Below the pieces are notes generated by a model. The model was given only the letters and a program-made list of their open reading frames with translations. It searched no databases and was not told where the DNA came from. The position numbers were made by a program, and so were the translations under genes. A DNA stretch of 40,818 nucleotides from an uncultured Flavobacteriales bacterium (lineage in GTDB: Bacteria; Bacteroidota; Bacteroidia; Flavobacteriales_D; Crocinitomicaceae). Positions 32,902 to 40,818 of the stretch are shown here, in pieces. The stretch is taken from NCBI GenBank assembly GCA_913059205.1, contig CAJXRM010000019.1, positions 1 through 40,818 of the forward strand, in the 5' to 3' direction. Each line of letters opens with the position of its first letter. The stretch's first letter is position 1.

Positions 32902-33612
32902 ATGGCACTGTTTCCATTCTTTCAAAAGTATTCAAAGGAAGAATTAGAAATAATTCAATTTATTTTTCTGCGTTTTGGTTATAAGCCAAAATCATTAATC
33001 TATTTTAATCGTGCGTTGACACATAAGTCAGTTGCTACTCCAGAGATTGAAACCAACGAACGTTTGGAATTTTTGGGCGATGCTATTCTTGATTCAGTTG
33101 TTGCAGAATTTCTTTATAGAAAATTTCCCACAGAAGACGAAGGTTACTTAACCAAGATTAAATCAAAAATCGTTAATCGAAGAACATTAGGCGATATTGG
33201 ACATGAAATGGAATTGAGTAAAGTTATGCATTATAACAATAGTCGTTCTATTAAACTTGAAACCATTGAGGGGAATGCATTTGAAGCTCTAATTGGCGCT
33301 ATTTATTTGGATGGTGGTTATCGACAAGCGCAAGAGTCTGTAGAAAAACACATTTTTAAAAAGTACTTAAACTTAAATCAGCTCCTTGAAGAAGAATTGG
33401 ATTTTAAGTCTAAACTATTTATTTGGTGTCAGAAAAATAAATTGGAGATTCAATTTGAAGTCGTTTCAGAGCAAAATTTCGGTCACGAATGGAAGTACGT
33501 AATTGAGGTTATAATCAATGAAAAGGTGTATGGTCGCGGAACAGGTTCTTCCAAGAAAAAAGCAGAACAAGTTGCTTCTAAGGAGACACTAGAACTGATT
33601 GGTGAGCTCTAG
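32902..33612 (+). CDS. rnc: Ribonuclease III
   Basis: RNase III cleaves double-stranded RNA in rRNA precursors and regulatory RNAs (236 aa). The signature NERLEFLGDAILDSVV (~50-66) carries the acidic catalytic residues. The second acidic site lies in EGNAFEALIGAIYLDGG, and a C-terminal double-stranded RNA binding domain (~165-236) ends with GSSKKKAEQVASKETLEL. It follows fabF closely and converges on the minus-strand gene at 33619, with only 6 bp between the stops. Confidence 0.96.
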   Translation: MALFPFFQKYSKEELEIIQFIFLRFGYKPKSLIYFNRALTHKSVATPEIETNERLEFLGDAILDSVVAEFLYRKFPTEDEGYLTKIKSKIVNRRTLGDIGHEMELSKVMHYNNSRSIKLETIEGNAFEALIGAIYLDGGYRQAQESVEKHIFKKYLNLNQLLEEELDFKSKLFIWCQKNKLEIQFEVVSEQNFGHEWKYVIEVIINEKVYGRGTGSSKKKAEQVASKETLELIGEL

Positions 33613-33618
33613 CAATGT

Positions 33619-34224
33619 TTACTTTATTAAAAATAGTTTAAATCGCTCAAATAGTTCATCACAAACTTCGTTGCGGTGAGCACAATAAAACCGTGAATAG
33701 CCTCCATCAATTATAATTCTACCTTTTCCGTACTTTCCTGAGAGGATTAATGGTTGATCTTCTATCCATGCTTCAACCGTTAATCTGTGGTCTAAAGGAA
33801 AGGCAACTGTAGATTCTCCTGCGGGAATTTCCGAAATAGTTTTCAAGTTCAAATTACCGTTTTCTACTGATGAACTTGCTACAGAGATTTTGTATTCGCC
33901 ATAATTTTCTTTTTTGTATAACTCTTGGGTAATTTGCCGTGATTCTGCTTGAAATGGCCAATTTTCTGAGCCAGTGTATAATCCTCCACCGTTTTCTACG
34001 AAAGAAATTATTCGTACTATGTCGTCTTTCGTAAGTTGACTAGTTGAACTTGAAAAAATGTAAATTGCTTGGTATGGCGAGAGATCTGCAGGAAGATTTT
34101 CAGAATCAACTACAGGAAATTGCTCGAGGTAACAGAGCTTTTCACTGTTTCCGATTACCAGAATTGATTCTTGTGCAAAGCACATATGAGCCATGAGAAG
34201 TAATATATATAAAACGTGCTTCAT
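33619..34224 (-). CDS. Secreted protein with a glutamine-amidotransferase-like (GATase1-type) fold, function unknown
   Basis: The 201-residue protein starts with a signal peptide (MKHVLYILLLMAHMCFAQ). The mature part reads as alternating strands and helices: SILVIGNSEKLCYLEQF, YQAIYIFSSSTSQLTKDDIV, then RIISFVENGGGLYTGSENWP, and later GKYGKGRIIIDGGYSRFYCA. That order resembles the non-catalytic GATase1-like domains of IFT52-type and DUF4350-type proteins, with the Gly-rich turn after the helix but no clear catalytic Cys nucleophile. This is a fold-level guess. It is convergent with rnc and divergent from yraN. Confidence 0.7.
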   Translation of the reverse strand: MKHVLYILLLMAHMCFAQESILVIGNSEKLCYLEQFPVVDSENLPADLSPYQAIYIFSSSTSQLTKDDIVRIISFVENGGGLYTGSENWPFQAESRQITQELYKKENYGEYKISVASSSVENGNLNLKTISEIPAGESTVAFPLDHRLTVEAWIEDQPLILSGKYGKGRIIIDGGYSRFYCAHRNEVCDELFERFKLFLIK

Positions 34225-34294
34225 GTCGTTTGGTACACTTCATGAATAAGAATGTTCATTATGAATTATCGGCTATTTTTTTCTAACTTATTAC

Positions 34295-34302
34295 TAAAAT
34301 TG
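34295..34302 (+). promoter_or_regulatory. Possible -7 element of yraN
   Basis: TAAAATTG differs from TAnnTTTG at one base and ends four bases before the ATG at 34307, the same geometry as at purN and the GbsR-like gene. No -33 TTTG is seen at the ideal spacing. Confidence 0.35.
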
Positions 34303-34306
34303 GAAA

Positions 34307-34666
34307 ATGAATCATATTGAATTAGGACAAAAAGGAGAGGAAGTTGCCGTAAATCATCTGTTGACGAAGGGATACGAAGTGGTTGAAAGAAACTACAAAT
34401 GGAAAAATTCGGAAGTAGATATAATATGTAAAAAAGAAAATCGTTTAATTATAGTTGAAGTTAAAACGCGAAATTCAATCGCTCTTGGAGAGCCTTATTT
34501 GTCCGTTACACGATCCAAGCAGCGTCAAATCATTAAAGTTGCTAATCATTTCATTGTTTCAAACAATGTCCATGAGGATGCACAGTTTGATGTTGTATCG
34601 ATACTATTGAATCAGCATCAACTTAAAATTGAACATATAGAGAATGCGTTCTATCCCATTGCATAA
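34307..34666 (+). CDS. YraN family (UPF0102) nuclease-like protein
   Basis: The 119-residue protein belongs to the UPF0102/YraN family with a restriction-endonuclease-like fold. The core is NSEVDIICKKENRLIIVEVK followed by TR, which contains the D-x(n)-E-V-K catalytic pattern; the N-terminal helix GQKGEEVAVNHLLTKGYEVV is typical. It is a probable nucleic-acid-processing enzyme linked to recombination or DNA uptake in other bacteria, without a settled role. The ATG at 34307 gives the family's usual start. The pseudouridine synthase starts 29 bp after its stop. Confidence 0.9.
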   Translation: MNHIELGQKGEEVAVNHLLTKGYEVVERNYKWKNSEVDIICKKENRLIIVEVKTRNSIALGEPYLSVTRSKQRQIIKVANHFIVSNNVHEDAQFDVVSILLNQHQLKIEHIENAFYPIA

Positions 34667-34676
34667 GTAAATGTCG

Positions 34677-34684
34677 TATCTTTG
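34677..34684 (+). promoter_or_regulatory. -7 element of the rluB promoter
   Basis: TATCTTTG fits TAnnTTTG perfectly and ends 11 bases before the ATG at 34696, or 20 before the ATG at 34705. No TTTG is found at the ideal -33 spacing. If used, the leader would be only a few bases for the first start. Confidence 0.5.
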
Positions 34685-34695
34685 CCGAAATATTT

Positions 34696-35649
34696 ATGCT
34701 CGAGATGAACACAAGAAAACCAAATAATCGTAAAAACGATTCAAATTCGAAACCTGGAAATAAGCGTGAAACTTCTAAAGGCCGCACTTCAGATAAAAAA
34801 GATGGTAAATTAAAGGACACTAAGTCCAAAGGGTCAAAAACTGAACTAAAGCCTAAAGATATTAAGGCTAGAGGAAGGTTCATTGATTACAAATCTAAAT
34901 TAAAAAAAGGGGATCCACTTCCGAGTTTTAACGATCATGCTGTTCGATTAAACAAATATCTTTCAAACGCAGGGATTTGTTCACGACGAGAAGCTGATGT
35001 TCTAATTTCAACAGGATTGGTTTCTGTAAATGGTGAAATAATCCTTGAAATGGGATATAAAGTAAAACCAGACGATGTTGTAAAATATGATGGTGGAACT
35101 TTAAAATCAGAAAAAAAACGATATGTATTATTAAACAAGCCAAAAGGTTTTGTTACAACGATGGACGATCCTTTAGGTCGTAAGACCGTAATGGGATTGG
35201 TAAAAAAAGCATGTAAAGAACGCGTGTACCCAGTTGGAAGACTTGATCGAGAAACTACGGGCTTGTTGCTGTTTACAAATGATGGAGATTTGGCAAAAAA
35301 ATTAACGCATCCTTTGCATAAAGCAGGAAAAATTTACCATGTCGAATTAAACAAGAAAGTTTCGAGTGAAGATTTGAAAAAATTAATAGCTGGAATAGAT
35401 TTGGAGGATGGAAAGGCTATTTTTGATAATGCAGAATTTGTCAATGTGGAAAATGCAAAAGAAGTTGGTGTAGAACTTCATTCAGGAAAAAATAGAGTAG
35501 TTAGGAGGGCATTTGAATCTCTTGGATATAAAGTAACAAAATTGGATCGTGTAATGTTTGCAGGACTGACGAAAAAGGATCTTCCACGAGGAGTTTTTCG
35601 TCATTTGACTGAAAAAGAAGTTGCCTTTTTGAAAATGCTAAAGAACTAG
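34696..35649 (+). CDS. rluB: RluB/RsuA-type rRNA pseudouridine synthase with basic N-terminal tail
   Basis: This enzyme isomerises a uridine in rRNA to pseudouridine, probably the RluB site of 23S rRNA (317 aa). A Lys/Arg/Asp-rich, low-complexity tail (~1-72) precedes an S4 RNA-binding domain (~78-140, VRLNKYLSNAGICSRREADV). The catalytic domain follows with PVGRLDRETTGLLLFTNDGD (catalytic Asp184) and HSGKNRVVRRAFESLGY. RsuA and RluE are alternatives in the same family; S4 plus length favour RluB. The start may be 34696 or 34705 (MNTRKP). The basic tail is common in Bacteroidota homologues. Confidence 0.9.
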   Translation: MLEMNTRKPNNRKNDSNSKPGNKRETSKGRTSDKKDGKLKDTKSKGSKTELKPKDIKARGRFIDYKSKLKKGDPLPSFNDHAVRLNKYLSNAGICSRREADVLISTGLVSVNGEIILEMGYKVKPDDVVKYDGGTLKSEKKRYVLLNKPKGFVTTMDDPLGRKTVMGLVKKACKERVYPVGRLDRETTGLLLFTNDGDLAKKLTHPLHKAGKIYHVELNKKVSSEDLKKLIAGIDLEDGKAIFDNAEFVNVENAKEVGVELHSGKNRVVRRAFESLGYKVTKLDRVMFAGLTKKDLPRGVFRHLTEKEVAFLKMLKN

Positions 35650-35677
35650 AAATTCTAATTTATAATTCAGTAAATCG

Positions 35678-36550
35678 ATGAAAATTTTAATTGTAGCTAT
35701 ATTAATCGCAATTCCGTTCTTATCCGAAGGACAAAAAAAATCGAAAGAGAAGATTTCTTATGCAAAAGGAACTGTTTTTGGCTATTGGGGATACAATAGA
35801 ACTGCATATACGAAAAGTACTATGCGATTTATTGGTCCGGACTACGATTTCTCTCTAGTAGGTGTTAGAGCAGGAGATAATCCGTCTACAGATATTTCCC
35901 ATTATGTTGATCCGAAAAAAATTACAGTTCCTCAATTCAATGGTAGAATTGGGTATTATTTCAAAGACCATTGGTCTATTTCCTTGTGTTATGACCATTT
36001 AAAGTACCTAATAAATGATGGAAATCAAGTGAAATTGTATGGCCATATTGACCCAGGTGTTGATACATCTACAAATTTGTCTGGAGACTACGACGGTCAA
36101 GATTGGGTTACAGATAGAGAAAAATTTCATTATGAAAACTCAAACGGTCTAAACTTTATGCGAGTGGATGTTACTAGAACAGATCAATGGTTGACATTTG
36201 GAAAGAATAAGTGGTTTGGTTTCTCGTCAAATGTTGGATTATCAGCAGGTGCGCTTCTAACCTTTAATGACTTTCGTTTTGCTGGAAACAATGATATGGC
36301 AACTGTTTCTATTTCAGGTTATGGACTTTCAGTTACTTCAGGATTACGCTTCGAGTTTTTTAAACATGTTTTTTTACAAGCAAATGTGAATGGGGGGTTT
36401 CATCATCTTGTAAAAGTAAAGTCACGTCCAGATCCGTCAAAACAATATTATATTAAACAAAAGTATGGTTTTATTGAGGGAAATGTTGTGCTTGGATTGA
36501 TGTTCTATATTCGCAGCAAAAACGCCTGTGATAGCTGTCCAACCTGGTAG
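35678..36550 (+). CDS. Predicted outer-membrane beta-barrel protein, unknown function
   Basis: The 290-residue protein has a signal peptide (MKILIVAILIAIPFLSEGQ). Alternating hydrophobic strands with aromatic ends are spread over the rest: YAKGTVFGYWGYNRTAYT, NGRIGYYFKDHWSISLCYDH, NKWFGFSSNVGLSAGALLTF, and HVFLQANVNGGFHHLVKVKS. It ends GFIEGNVVLGLMFYIRSKNA then CDSCPTW, a small Cys pair at the very C-terminus. This is the look of an outer-membrane barrel, but no family name comes to mind. It follows the pseudouridine synthase by 28 bp and converges on the TonB-receptor gene with 3 bp between the stops. Confidence 0.78.
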   Translation: MKILIVAILIAIPFLSEGQKKSKEKISYAKGTVFGYWGYNRTAYTKSTMRFIGPDYDFSLVGVRAGDNPSTDISHYVDPKKITVPQFNGRIGYYFKDHWSISLCYDHLKYLINDGNQVKLYGHIDPGVDTSTNLSGDYDGQDWVTDREKFHYENSNGLNFMRVDVTRTDQWLTFGKNKWFGFSSNVGLSAGALLTFNDFRFAGNNDMATVSISGYGLSVTSGLRFEFFKHVFLQANVNGGFHHLVKVKSRPDPSKQYYIKQKYGFIEGNVVLGLMFYIRSKNACDSCPTW

Positions 36551-36553
36551 CAA

Positions 36554-38995
36554 TTACTCCTTATTTTTTCCGCCTAAACGCAAGTCTATTTTATAATAGA
36601 AAATCGGAAGAAAACCCAATTGACTTTTTTCTGCAATTGGATCTTGGGTTGGATCTGCTAAATTAGGAGCATATGAAAGACTTAGTAAATTATCATATCC
36701 TGTAACATTTACAAGGTCTAAACCAATTTCATGGGTTGTACGTTTTGCATTGTATTTCCAGTTAATTTTTAGATCTGCTCTGAAATAATCGTAAAATTGA
36801 CGAGAATTAAATCCTTCATCTTTGAAAATTAACTCATTTAGCGCTTCCGAAGCTGAAATATCTACGTATCCATACCTTTTTCCACCAGCAACCGTAACTT
36901 TTACCCCAACAGAAATGGATTGCTTAGGACCGAGTTTAAACTCTTTACCGCCAAGAACATTTGCAATATAAAGTCCATTGTATGAGGTGTTTCGAAGTAC
37001 ACCATCACTTCCTTCGTATTTAGAATCGTAAATCGTTCCAGAGAACATAAAGAAAAATGATTTATCAAAATATTTCTGTACAGTAAGTTCTAATCCATAA
37101 TTATAACCTGTTCCAGTATTTTTTAGAGGCTCTGGGAAAAAACGTTGAAAGCCACTTCCCATATTAATTAAAGAGAAGGCCGAAGGGACTATAGTGACAG
37201 GAATATTGTATAAATACTGGTAATATGCCTCCGTTTTTATATTAAACCCTTTCCCAAATGATTTTTCGTAACCAAGCGCTGTATGCACACTTTTTGAAAA
37301 ATCCATGTTTTTATTATGGTATACTTTTTTACCTGTTATACTGTCTGTTTGATGATACAAGTATGTATATTGAGGTTGAGTTTGACTATGCATACCAGCC
37401 CCAGCACTTATTGCTTGACCTTTGTTCAAGTTTAATCTCCAACCTATTCTTGGCTCAGCAACACTTATGCTATTGCTTAAACTAAAATATTGATTATGTA
37501 AACCTAGTGTGAAATCCATTTTTTCAGTGGCTCTTAATTTCCATTGAATAAAAGGTTGAATGAGTGTAGATGCACCTGTGTAATCCCATCGTACGTTGAA
37601 ATTTGTATGGTTTGCAGAATTGTGACCAGGTGCTAATGCAGAATCGATCATGTCATAATAATAAATGTCTGCATTGATTCCAGCTTGAATTAGATGTCTC
37701 TTGTTGATTTTATGTTTTAAGCTGAAATAAGCTGTTCCTTTTGACGTTGTGAAACTATACTCTTGTAAACGGTACATGTCATCCACTGTAATTTGGTTTT
37801 CAGAATCAACGGATCGAATAAGAAAATCGTGTTTCGAATGCTGTCTTTCTTCAGAAAAGGCATAACTTGTTGCAACAAATGTCTTTTCATTTAATGCTTT
37901 TTTGTACGAGAGACCACCAACATACATGGATGTATTGAAGTATTGATCGCGATCACTTTCACCGTACAAATCTTCCGAATATTCCTTTTGATCAGAAATT
38001 AGAATTTCAATTTTGCTTGCCCCACCAATTGCAAAAAGGGACAATGCCCCACCATTTTTTAGACGCCAGTTAAATTTAAATGCTCCATCACCATATACAG
38101 GCACGGCATCAGTACCAATTTTTATTCCCAACGCTTGAAACATACTTAAGGTCGAATAACGACCCATAACTAAGTAGCTGGAGTTGCCGTTTTTACTCAT
38201 CGGTCCTTCAGCCATTAATTCTGTACCTAAAAAACCAAATTGACCTGTAAGTTCGTGACGTTCATTGTTTCCGTTTCGTAACTTTAAATCAAATACTCCA
38301 GATGTTGAATTTCCATATTCCGCTGGAAAAGCGCTCATGAAAAAATCGGAGTTTGCCAATATTTTATTGTTTAATATTGATACAGGTCCACCTGTACTTC
38401 CAGAAATTGAAAAGTGAGAAGGATTTGGAATATCTATACCCTCAACTCTATAAACAACACCCAATGGTGAGTTTCCGCGTATAACAATGTCATTTCTCGA
38501 GTCGTCGGCTCCACCAACTCCTGCAAAGTTCGAGGCCATTCGAGCAGGGTCTGAACGTGATCCTGGATAACGATTGGTTTCTTCTACTGAAAATTGTTGC
38601 GCAGAAAGCAAGGCCATTTCATTTATAACAGATCCTTTTTTAGTTGCAACCACTGTCACTTCCTCCTGTTCCTGAAAGCTTTCCATCATTGGAACATTGA
38701 CTATAGTTTGTTTCCCAGATATAACCTCTACCGTGATATACTTATCATCGTAGGTCATTAATTTGGCGAGTAATTCGTGTTTACCAACGGGCACGTTTTC
38801 AATCGAAAAATCTCCATCGATGGAGGCAATTGCGCGGTATTTATTTAAAGTGTCAGAAGTGAATATCTCAATTCTCGCTCCAGATAGTGGAAATTGAGTT
38901 TCTGCATCCATTACTTTCCCGCGAACAGTCTGTGTAGGTTGTGCATAGGCAATACTACCCACAAAAGTAATTGCAAGAATTAAATAAAATTTCAT
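36554..38995 (-). CDS. TonB-dependent receptor with carboxypeptidase-regulatory-like N-terminal domain
   Basis: The 813-residue protein starts with a signal peptide (MKFYLILAITFVGSIAYAQ). A carboxypeptidase-D regulatory-like domain follows (~22-105, VRGKVMDAETQFPLSGARIE), then the plug (~130-235, with ARMASNFAGVGGADDSRNDI then VIRGNSPLGVVYRVEGIDIP), and a long 22-strand-type barrel. It imports a substrate across the outer membrane using TonB energy; the substrate is not evident. It lies 11 bp downstream of the solute-binding lipoprotein on the same strand, suggesting the two work on one ligand. The final residues RLGGKNKE lack the usual terminal aromatic. Confidence 0.92.
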   Translation of the reverse strand: MKFYLILAITFVGSIAYAQPTQTVRGKVMDAETQFPLSGARIEIFTSDTLNKYRAIASIDGDFSIENVPVGKHELLAKLMTYDDKYITVEVISGKQTIVNVPMMESFQEQEEVTVVATKKGSVINEMALLSAQQFSVEETNRYPGSRSDPARMASNFAGVGGADDSRNDIVIRGNSPLGVVYRVEGIDIPNPSHFSISGSTGGPVSILNNKILANSDFFMSAFPAEYGNSTSGVFDLKLRNGNNERHELTGQFGFLGTELMAEGPMSKNGNSSYLVMGRYSTLSMFQALGIKIGTDAVPVYGDGAFKFNWRLKNGGALSLFAIGGASKIEILISDQKEYSEDLYGESDRDQYFNTSMYVGGLSYKKALNEKTFVATSYAFSEERQHSKHDFLIRSVDSENQITVDDMYRLQEYSFTTSKGTAYFSLKHKINKRHLIQAGINADIYYYDMIDSALAPGHNSANHTNFNVRWDYTGASTLIQPFIQWKLRATEKMDFTLGLHNQYFSLSNSISVAEPRIGWRLNLNKGQAISAGAGMHSQTQPQYTYLYHQTDSITGKKVYHNKNMDFSKSVHTALGYEKSFGKGFNIKTEAYYQYLYNIPVTIVPSAFSLINMGSGFQRFFPEPLKNTGTGYNYGLELTVQKYFDKSFFFMFSGTIYDSKYEGSDGVLRNTSYNGLYIANVLGGKEFKLGPKQSISVGVKVTVAGGKRYGYVDISASEALNELIFKDEGFNSRQFYDYFRADLKINWKYNAKRTTHEIGLDLVNVTGYDNLLSLSYAPNLADPTQDPIAEKSQLGFLPIFYYKIDLRLGGKNKE

Positions 38996-39006
38996 TTAAA
39001 ATAGAG

Positions 39007-40752
39007 TTAGTTTTTTTCAGCATGTGCCGCCTTGTATTCCTCGGCAGTCCAAGGTTTGATGTAAACCTTTTTAAACTCAAAGTGATTTAACGCGTTGAAG
39101 TTGAAATTTCTAACATACGATTGCGTTATTGCGATATCACCAGCATACCAGAGTGGAATAATTGGCGGATTTTTCATTAATTCAGATTCTGCCCGTGAGA
39201 ACATTTTCATTTGATCAGAAAGTTTTACCGAGTTTTGAGCTTGTTCATAAAATTCATCGAACAATGGATTTTTATATCTGGACTCATTCACCGGCGACGG
39301 TTCATTTGCATTCTCAGGAACCAATTTACCGTAAAAATTTATCAAAAAGGTTTCAGGACTTGGGTAATCGGCAGACCAACCACTTCTGAAAATATCGCCA
39401 TTCCCATTCGCACGGTCAGCTGTTAGTTGTTCAAAGCTGGACCCGTCAATATTCACGTTGATTCCTAAAACTTTAAATATTTGTTTGGCGAACTCGTCAG
39501 CAACAGCAGAATGAGTGTCGCTTATGTTGTAGCGCAATTCAACAGAGCCAAATCCTTCTCCATTGGGATAACCAGCTTCAGCAAGTAGTTTTTTTGCCAA
39601 TTCTGGATTATAAGTATATCCAACAGATTTGATGCTTTTAAAATCGTATCCTCGAAGTGCCTTAGAAATTGGCGGAACAATCCCGTATTCTCCAAGATCA
39701 TTGTACTGACCTCTTATAATTTCTCGGCCTATTGTTTCTTTGTCAATTGCATAGTTAAATGCTTTTCTCACAAGCGGATTTTTGAAACGCTCATCTTCCA
39801 TATTAAAGAAGTAAAAATGCGATATCAATAAAGGGTTATTTGAAAGAACCAATAATGGTGGCTTAGAATTAAAATCTTCAATTCTCCCTTCAAGCATTCT
39901 AGTAATTCGACTAGTTGGAAGTTCAACAATAATATCAAGCTGCTCTTCTTCGAACATATCTAACTGCTCAAGTTTTCTACTTTGAAAAACAAATACGACA
40001 CTATCCAAATACGGTAAAGCGTTGCCCTCTTCATCCACTTCGTAATAATCCATATTTTTGGTTAGGATTAATTCAGGTTGCTCCCCTGATTTATATGTCG
40101 TGTAGATAAACGGTCCAGTACCTATAATGTCTTCATTTTCAAGGCCACCTTCAATTATTTTTTTCGAAACGATATTGACAGTGACATGCGTCATTTTATT
40201 TAGGAAATTTTGATCCTCATGCATCAACTCCATTGTTACATTTTGTCCTGTAACCTTGAGTCCACTTATACTTTTTGATTTCCCCTCGTAAAATTCATCA
40301 GCACCTTTTAGAAGTCCCTTTAATATTGTAGAGTAGGAGTTTGGAGCAGAACCATCATCCTTTTTGGTACATGCCATTTCAAACGACTTGACAACATCAT
40401 CTGTTGTCATTTTACGATCATCTAATCCCGAAAACAATTCGTGTGGATGAAAGTAAACATCATCACGCAAAGTAAATGTATATTTCAAACCATCATCACT
40501 CTTTGTCCAGCTTTTGGCCAATCTCGGTTCAATTTTTAGAGTTTCCGTATTAAAACCTACTAGTCCTTCAGTAATTTGATTTAATACTTTAGCAGAGTAG
40601 TAATCCAATACATTCCTAGGAACGTTGGTAGACATTTCGTACTCTAAAGCCATAGTTATCGACCCACCACTATACTCAAACTCCTGCCGTTCAGTTTTTG
40701 AACAAGAAGTGAATAGCGCAAAAAGTACTAAAACGAACGTGATTTTTTTCAT
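39007..40752 (-). CDS. Family 5 solute-binding lipoprotein (peptide/nickel type)
   Basis: The 581-residue lipoprotein has Cys17 in the lipobox (MKKITFVLVLFALFTSC). The SBP_bac_5 body starts with YYSAKVLNQITEGLVGFN, then RLAKSWTKSDDGLKYTFTLR, the family signature region DVYFHPHELF, and ends with PPIIPLWYAGDIAITQ. Family members bind oligopeptides or nickel for ABC importers. No ABC permease or ATPase gene is in the window, and the next gene on the strand is a TonB-dependent receptor. The promoter region is cut by the contig end 20 bp upstream, so its transcription start is not visible. Confidence 0.92.
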   Translation of the reverse strand: MKKITFVLVLFALFTSCSKTERQEFEYSGGSITMALEYEMSTNVPRNVLDYYSAKVLNQITEGLVGFNTETLKIEPRLAKSWTKSDDGLKYTFTLRDDVYFHPHELFSGLDDRKMTTDDVVKSFEMACTKKDDGSAPNSYSTILKGLLKGADEFYEGKSKSISGLKVTGQNVTMELMHEDQNFLNKMTHVTVNIVSKKIIEGGLENEDIIGTGPFIYTTYKSGEQPELILTKNMDYYEVDEEGNALPYLDSVVFVFQSRKLEQLDMFEEEQLDIIVELPTSRITRMLEGRIEDFNSKPPLLVLSNNPLLISHFYFFNMEDERFKNPLVRKAFNYAIDKETIGREIIRGQYNDLGEYGIVPPISKALRGYDFKSIKSVGYTYNPELAKKLLAEAGYPNGEGFGSVELRYNISDTHSAVADEFAKQIFKVLGINVNIDGSSFEQLTADRANGNGDIFRSGWSADYPSPETFLINFYGKLVPENANEPSPVNESRYKNPLFDEFYEQAQNSVKLSDQMKMFSRAESELMKNPPIIPLWYAGDIAITQSYVRNFNFNALNHFEFKKVYIKPWTAEEYKAAHAEKN

Positions 40753-40772
40753 AAATTACTAGCTTGTAATAC

Positions 40773-40818
40773 CTGTCTCTTATACACATCTCCGAGCCCA
40801 CGAGACAGGCAGAAATCT
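40773..40818. other. Nextera/Tn5 sequencing adapter (artefact), inverted copy
   Basis: These 46 bases are the exact reverse complement of positions 2-47: mosaic end CTGTCTCTTATACACATCT (40773-40791), then CCGAGCCCACGAGAC, then index AGGCAGAA and ATCT. It is not genomic and must not be read as a terminal inverted repeat of a transposon. Confidence 0.97.

Noticed and set aside
1..40818. Inverted terminal repeats suggesting a composite transposon
   Set aside because: They match a Nextera adapter with an index and lie exactly at the contig ends; no transposase gene is present.

Overview
The window is a 40.7 kb piece of a low-GC Bacteroidota chromosome, most likely order Flavobacteriales. The evidence for this is: an alternative complex III operon fused to a cytochrome oxidase operon, a type IX secretion C-terminal sorting domain, a TonB-dependent receptor, -7 promoter elements of the TAnnTTTG type, weak or absent Shine-Dalgarno sequences, and two TTG starts. 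I cannot name the genus. Both ends of the window are sequencing adapter, not genome: 1-47 and 40773-40818 are a Nextera/Tn5 read-2 adapter with an index, in inverted orientation. Genomic sequence therefore runs from 48 to 40772.

Layout. (1) 48-10845, plus strand: the respiratory operon actA(partial)-actB-actC-actD-actE-actF-coxB-coxA. It encodes a quinol:cytochrome c reductase (ACIII) and subunits II and I of its partner aa3-type oxidase, closed by a strong terminator at 10862. (2) 10918-13439: ruvB (TTG start), an unrecognised gene with a possible Cys-His-Asp triad, and queG (TTG start). (3) 13562-16743: a DUF1800/DUF1501 secreted-protein pair, the second with both a Tat-like leader and a T9SS sorting domain. 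It faces a minus-strand tRNA-Leu(CAA), and the two share one bidirectional terminator. (4) 17027-23492, plus strand: hutI, a TraB/GumN-like protein, an AAA_14/DUF4143 protein with damaged Walker motifs, and a large AddB-like PD-(D/E)XK nuclease. (5) 23500-24534, minus strand: a tiny lipoprotein with a structured leader and an acidic hypothetical protein, separated by a 384 bp non-coding stretch. (6) 24698-29404, plus strand: a LysE-type exporter, a MORN-repeat protein, and a GbsR/MarR-like regulator. The regulator is followed by two paralogous small membrane proteins and a TIGR01777 SDR. An identical half-site arrangement (CTTTCA-N8-TGAAAG) precedes both the regulator and the membrane-protein genes. 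(7) 29393-30570, minus strand: purN-marC. (8) 30627-36550, mostly plus strand: an iodotyrosine-deiodinase-like flavoprotein, acpP-fabF-rnc, a minus-strand secreted GATase1-like protein, a YraN nuclease-like protein, an RluB-type pseudouridine synthase and a beta-barrel protein. (9) 36554-40752, minus strand: a solute-binding lipoprotein followed by a TonB-dependent receptor.

Most of the window is housekeeping. The best candidates for something new are the two-site GbsR-like regulon with its paired membrane proteins, the helix-hairpin-helix-like tail on ActC, the promoter-at-start-codon (leaderless) pattern seen at several genes, the lipoprotein leader with its 12 bp inverted repeats, and the binding-protein/TonB-receptor pair. 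I see no CRISPR array, insertion sequence, prophage or rRNA.
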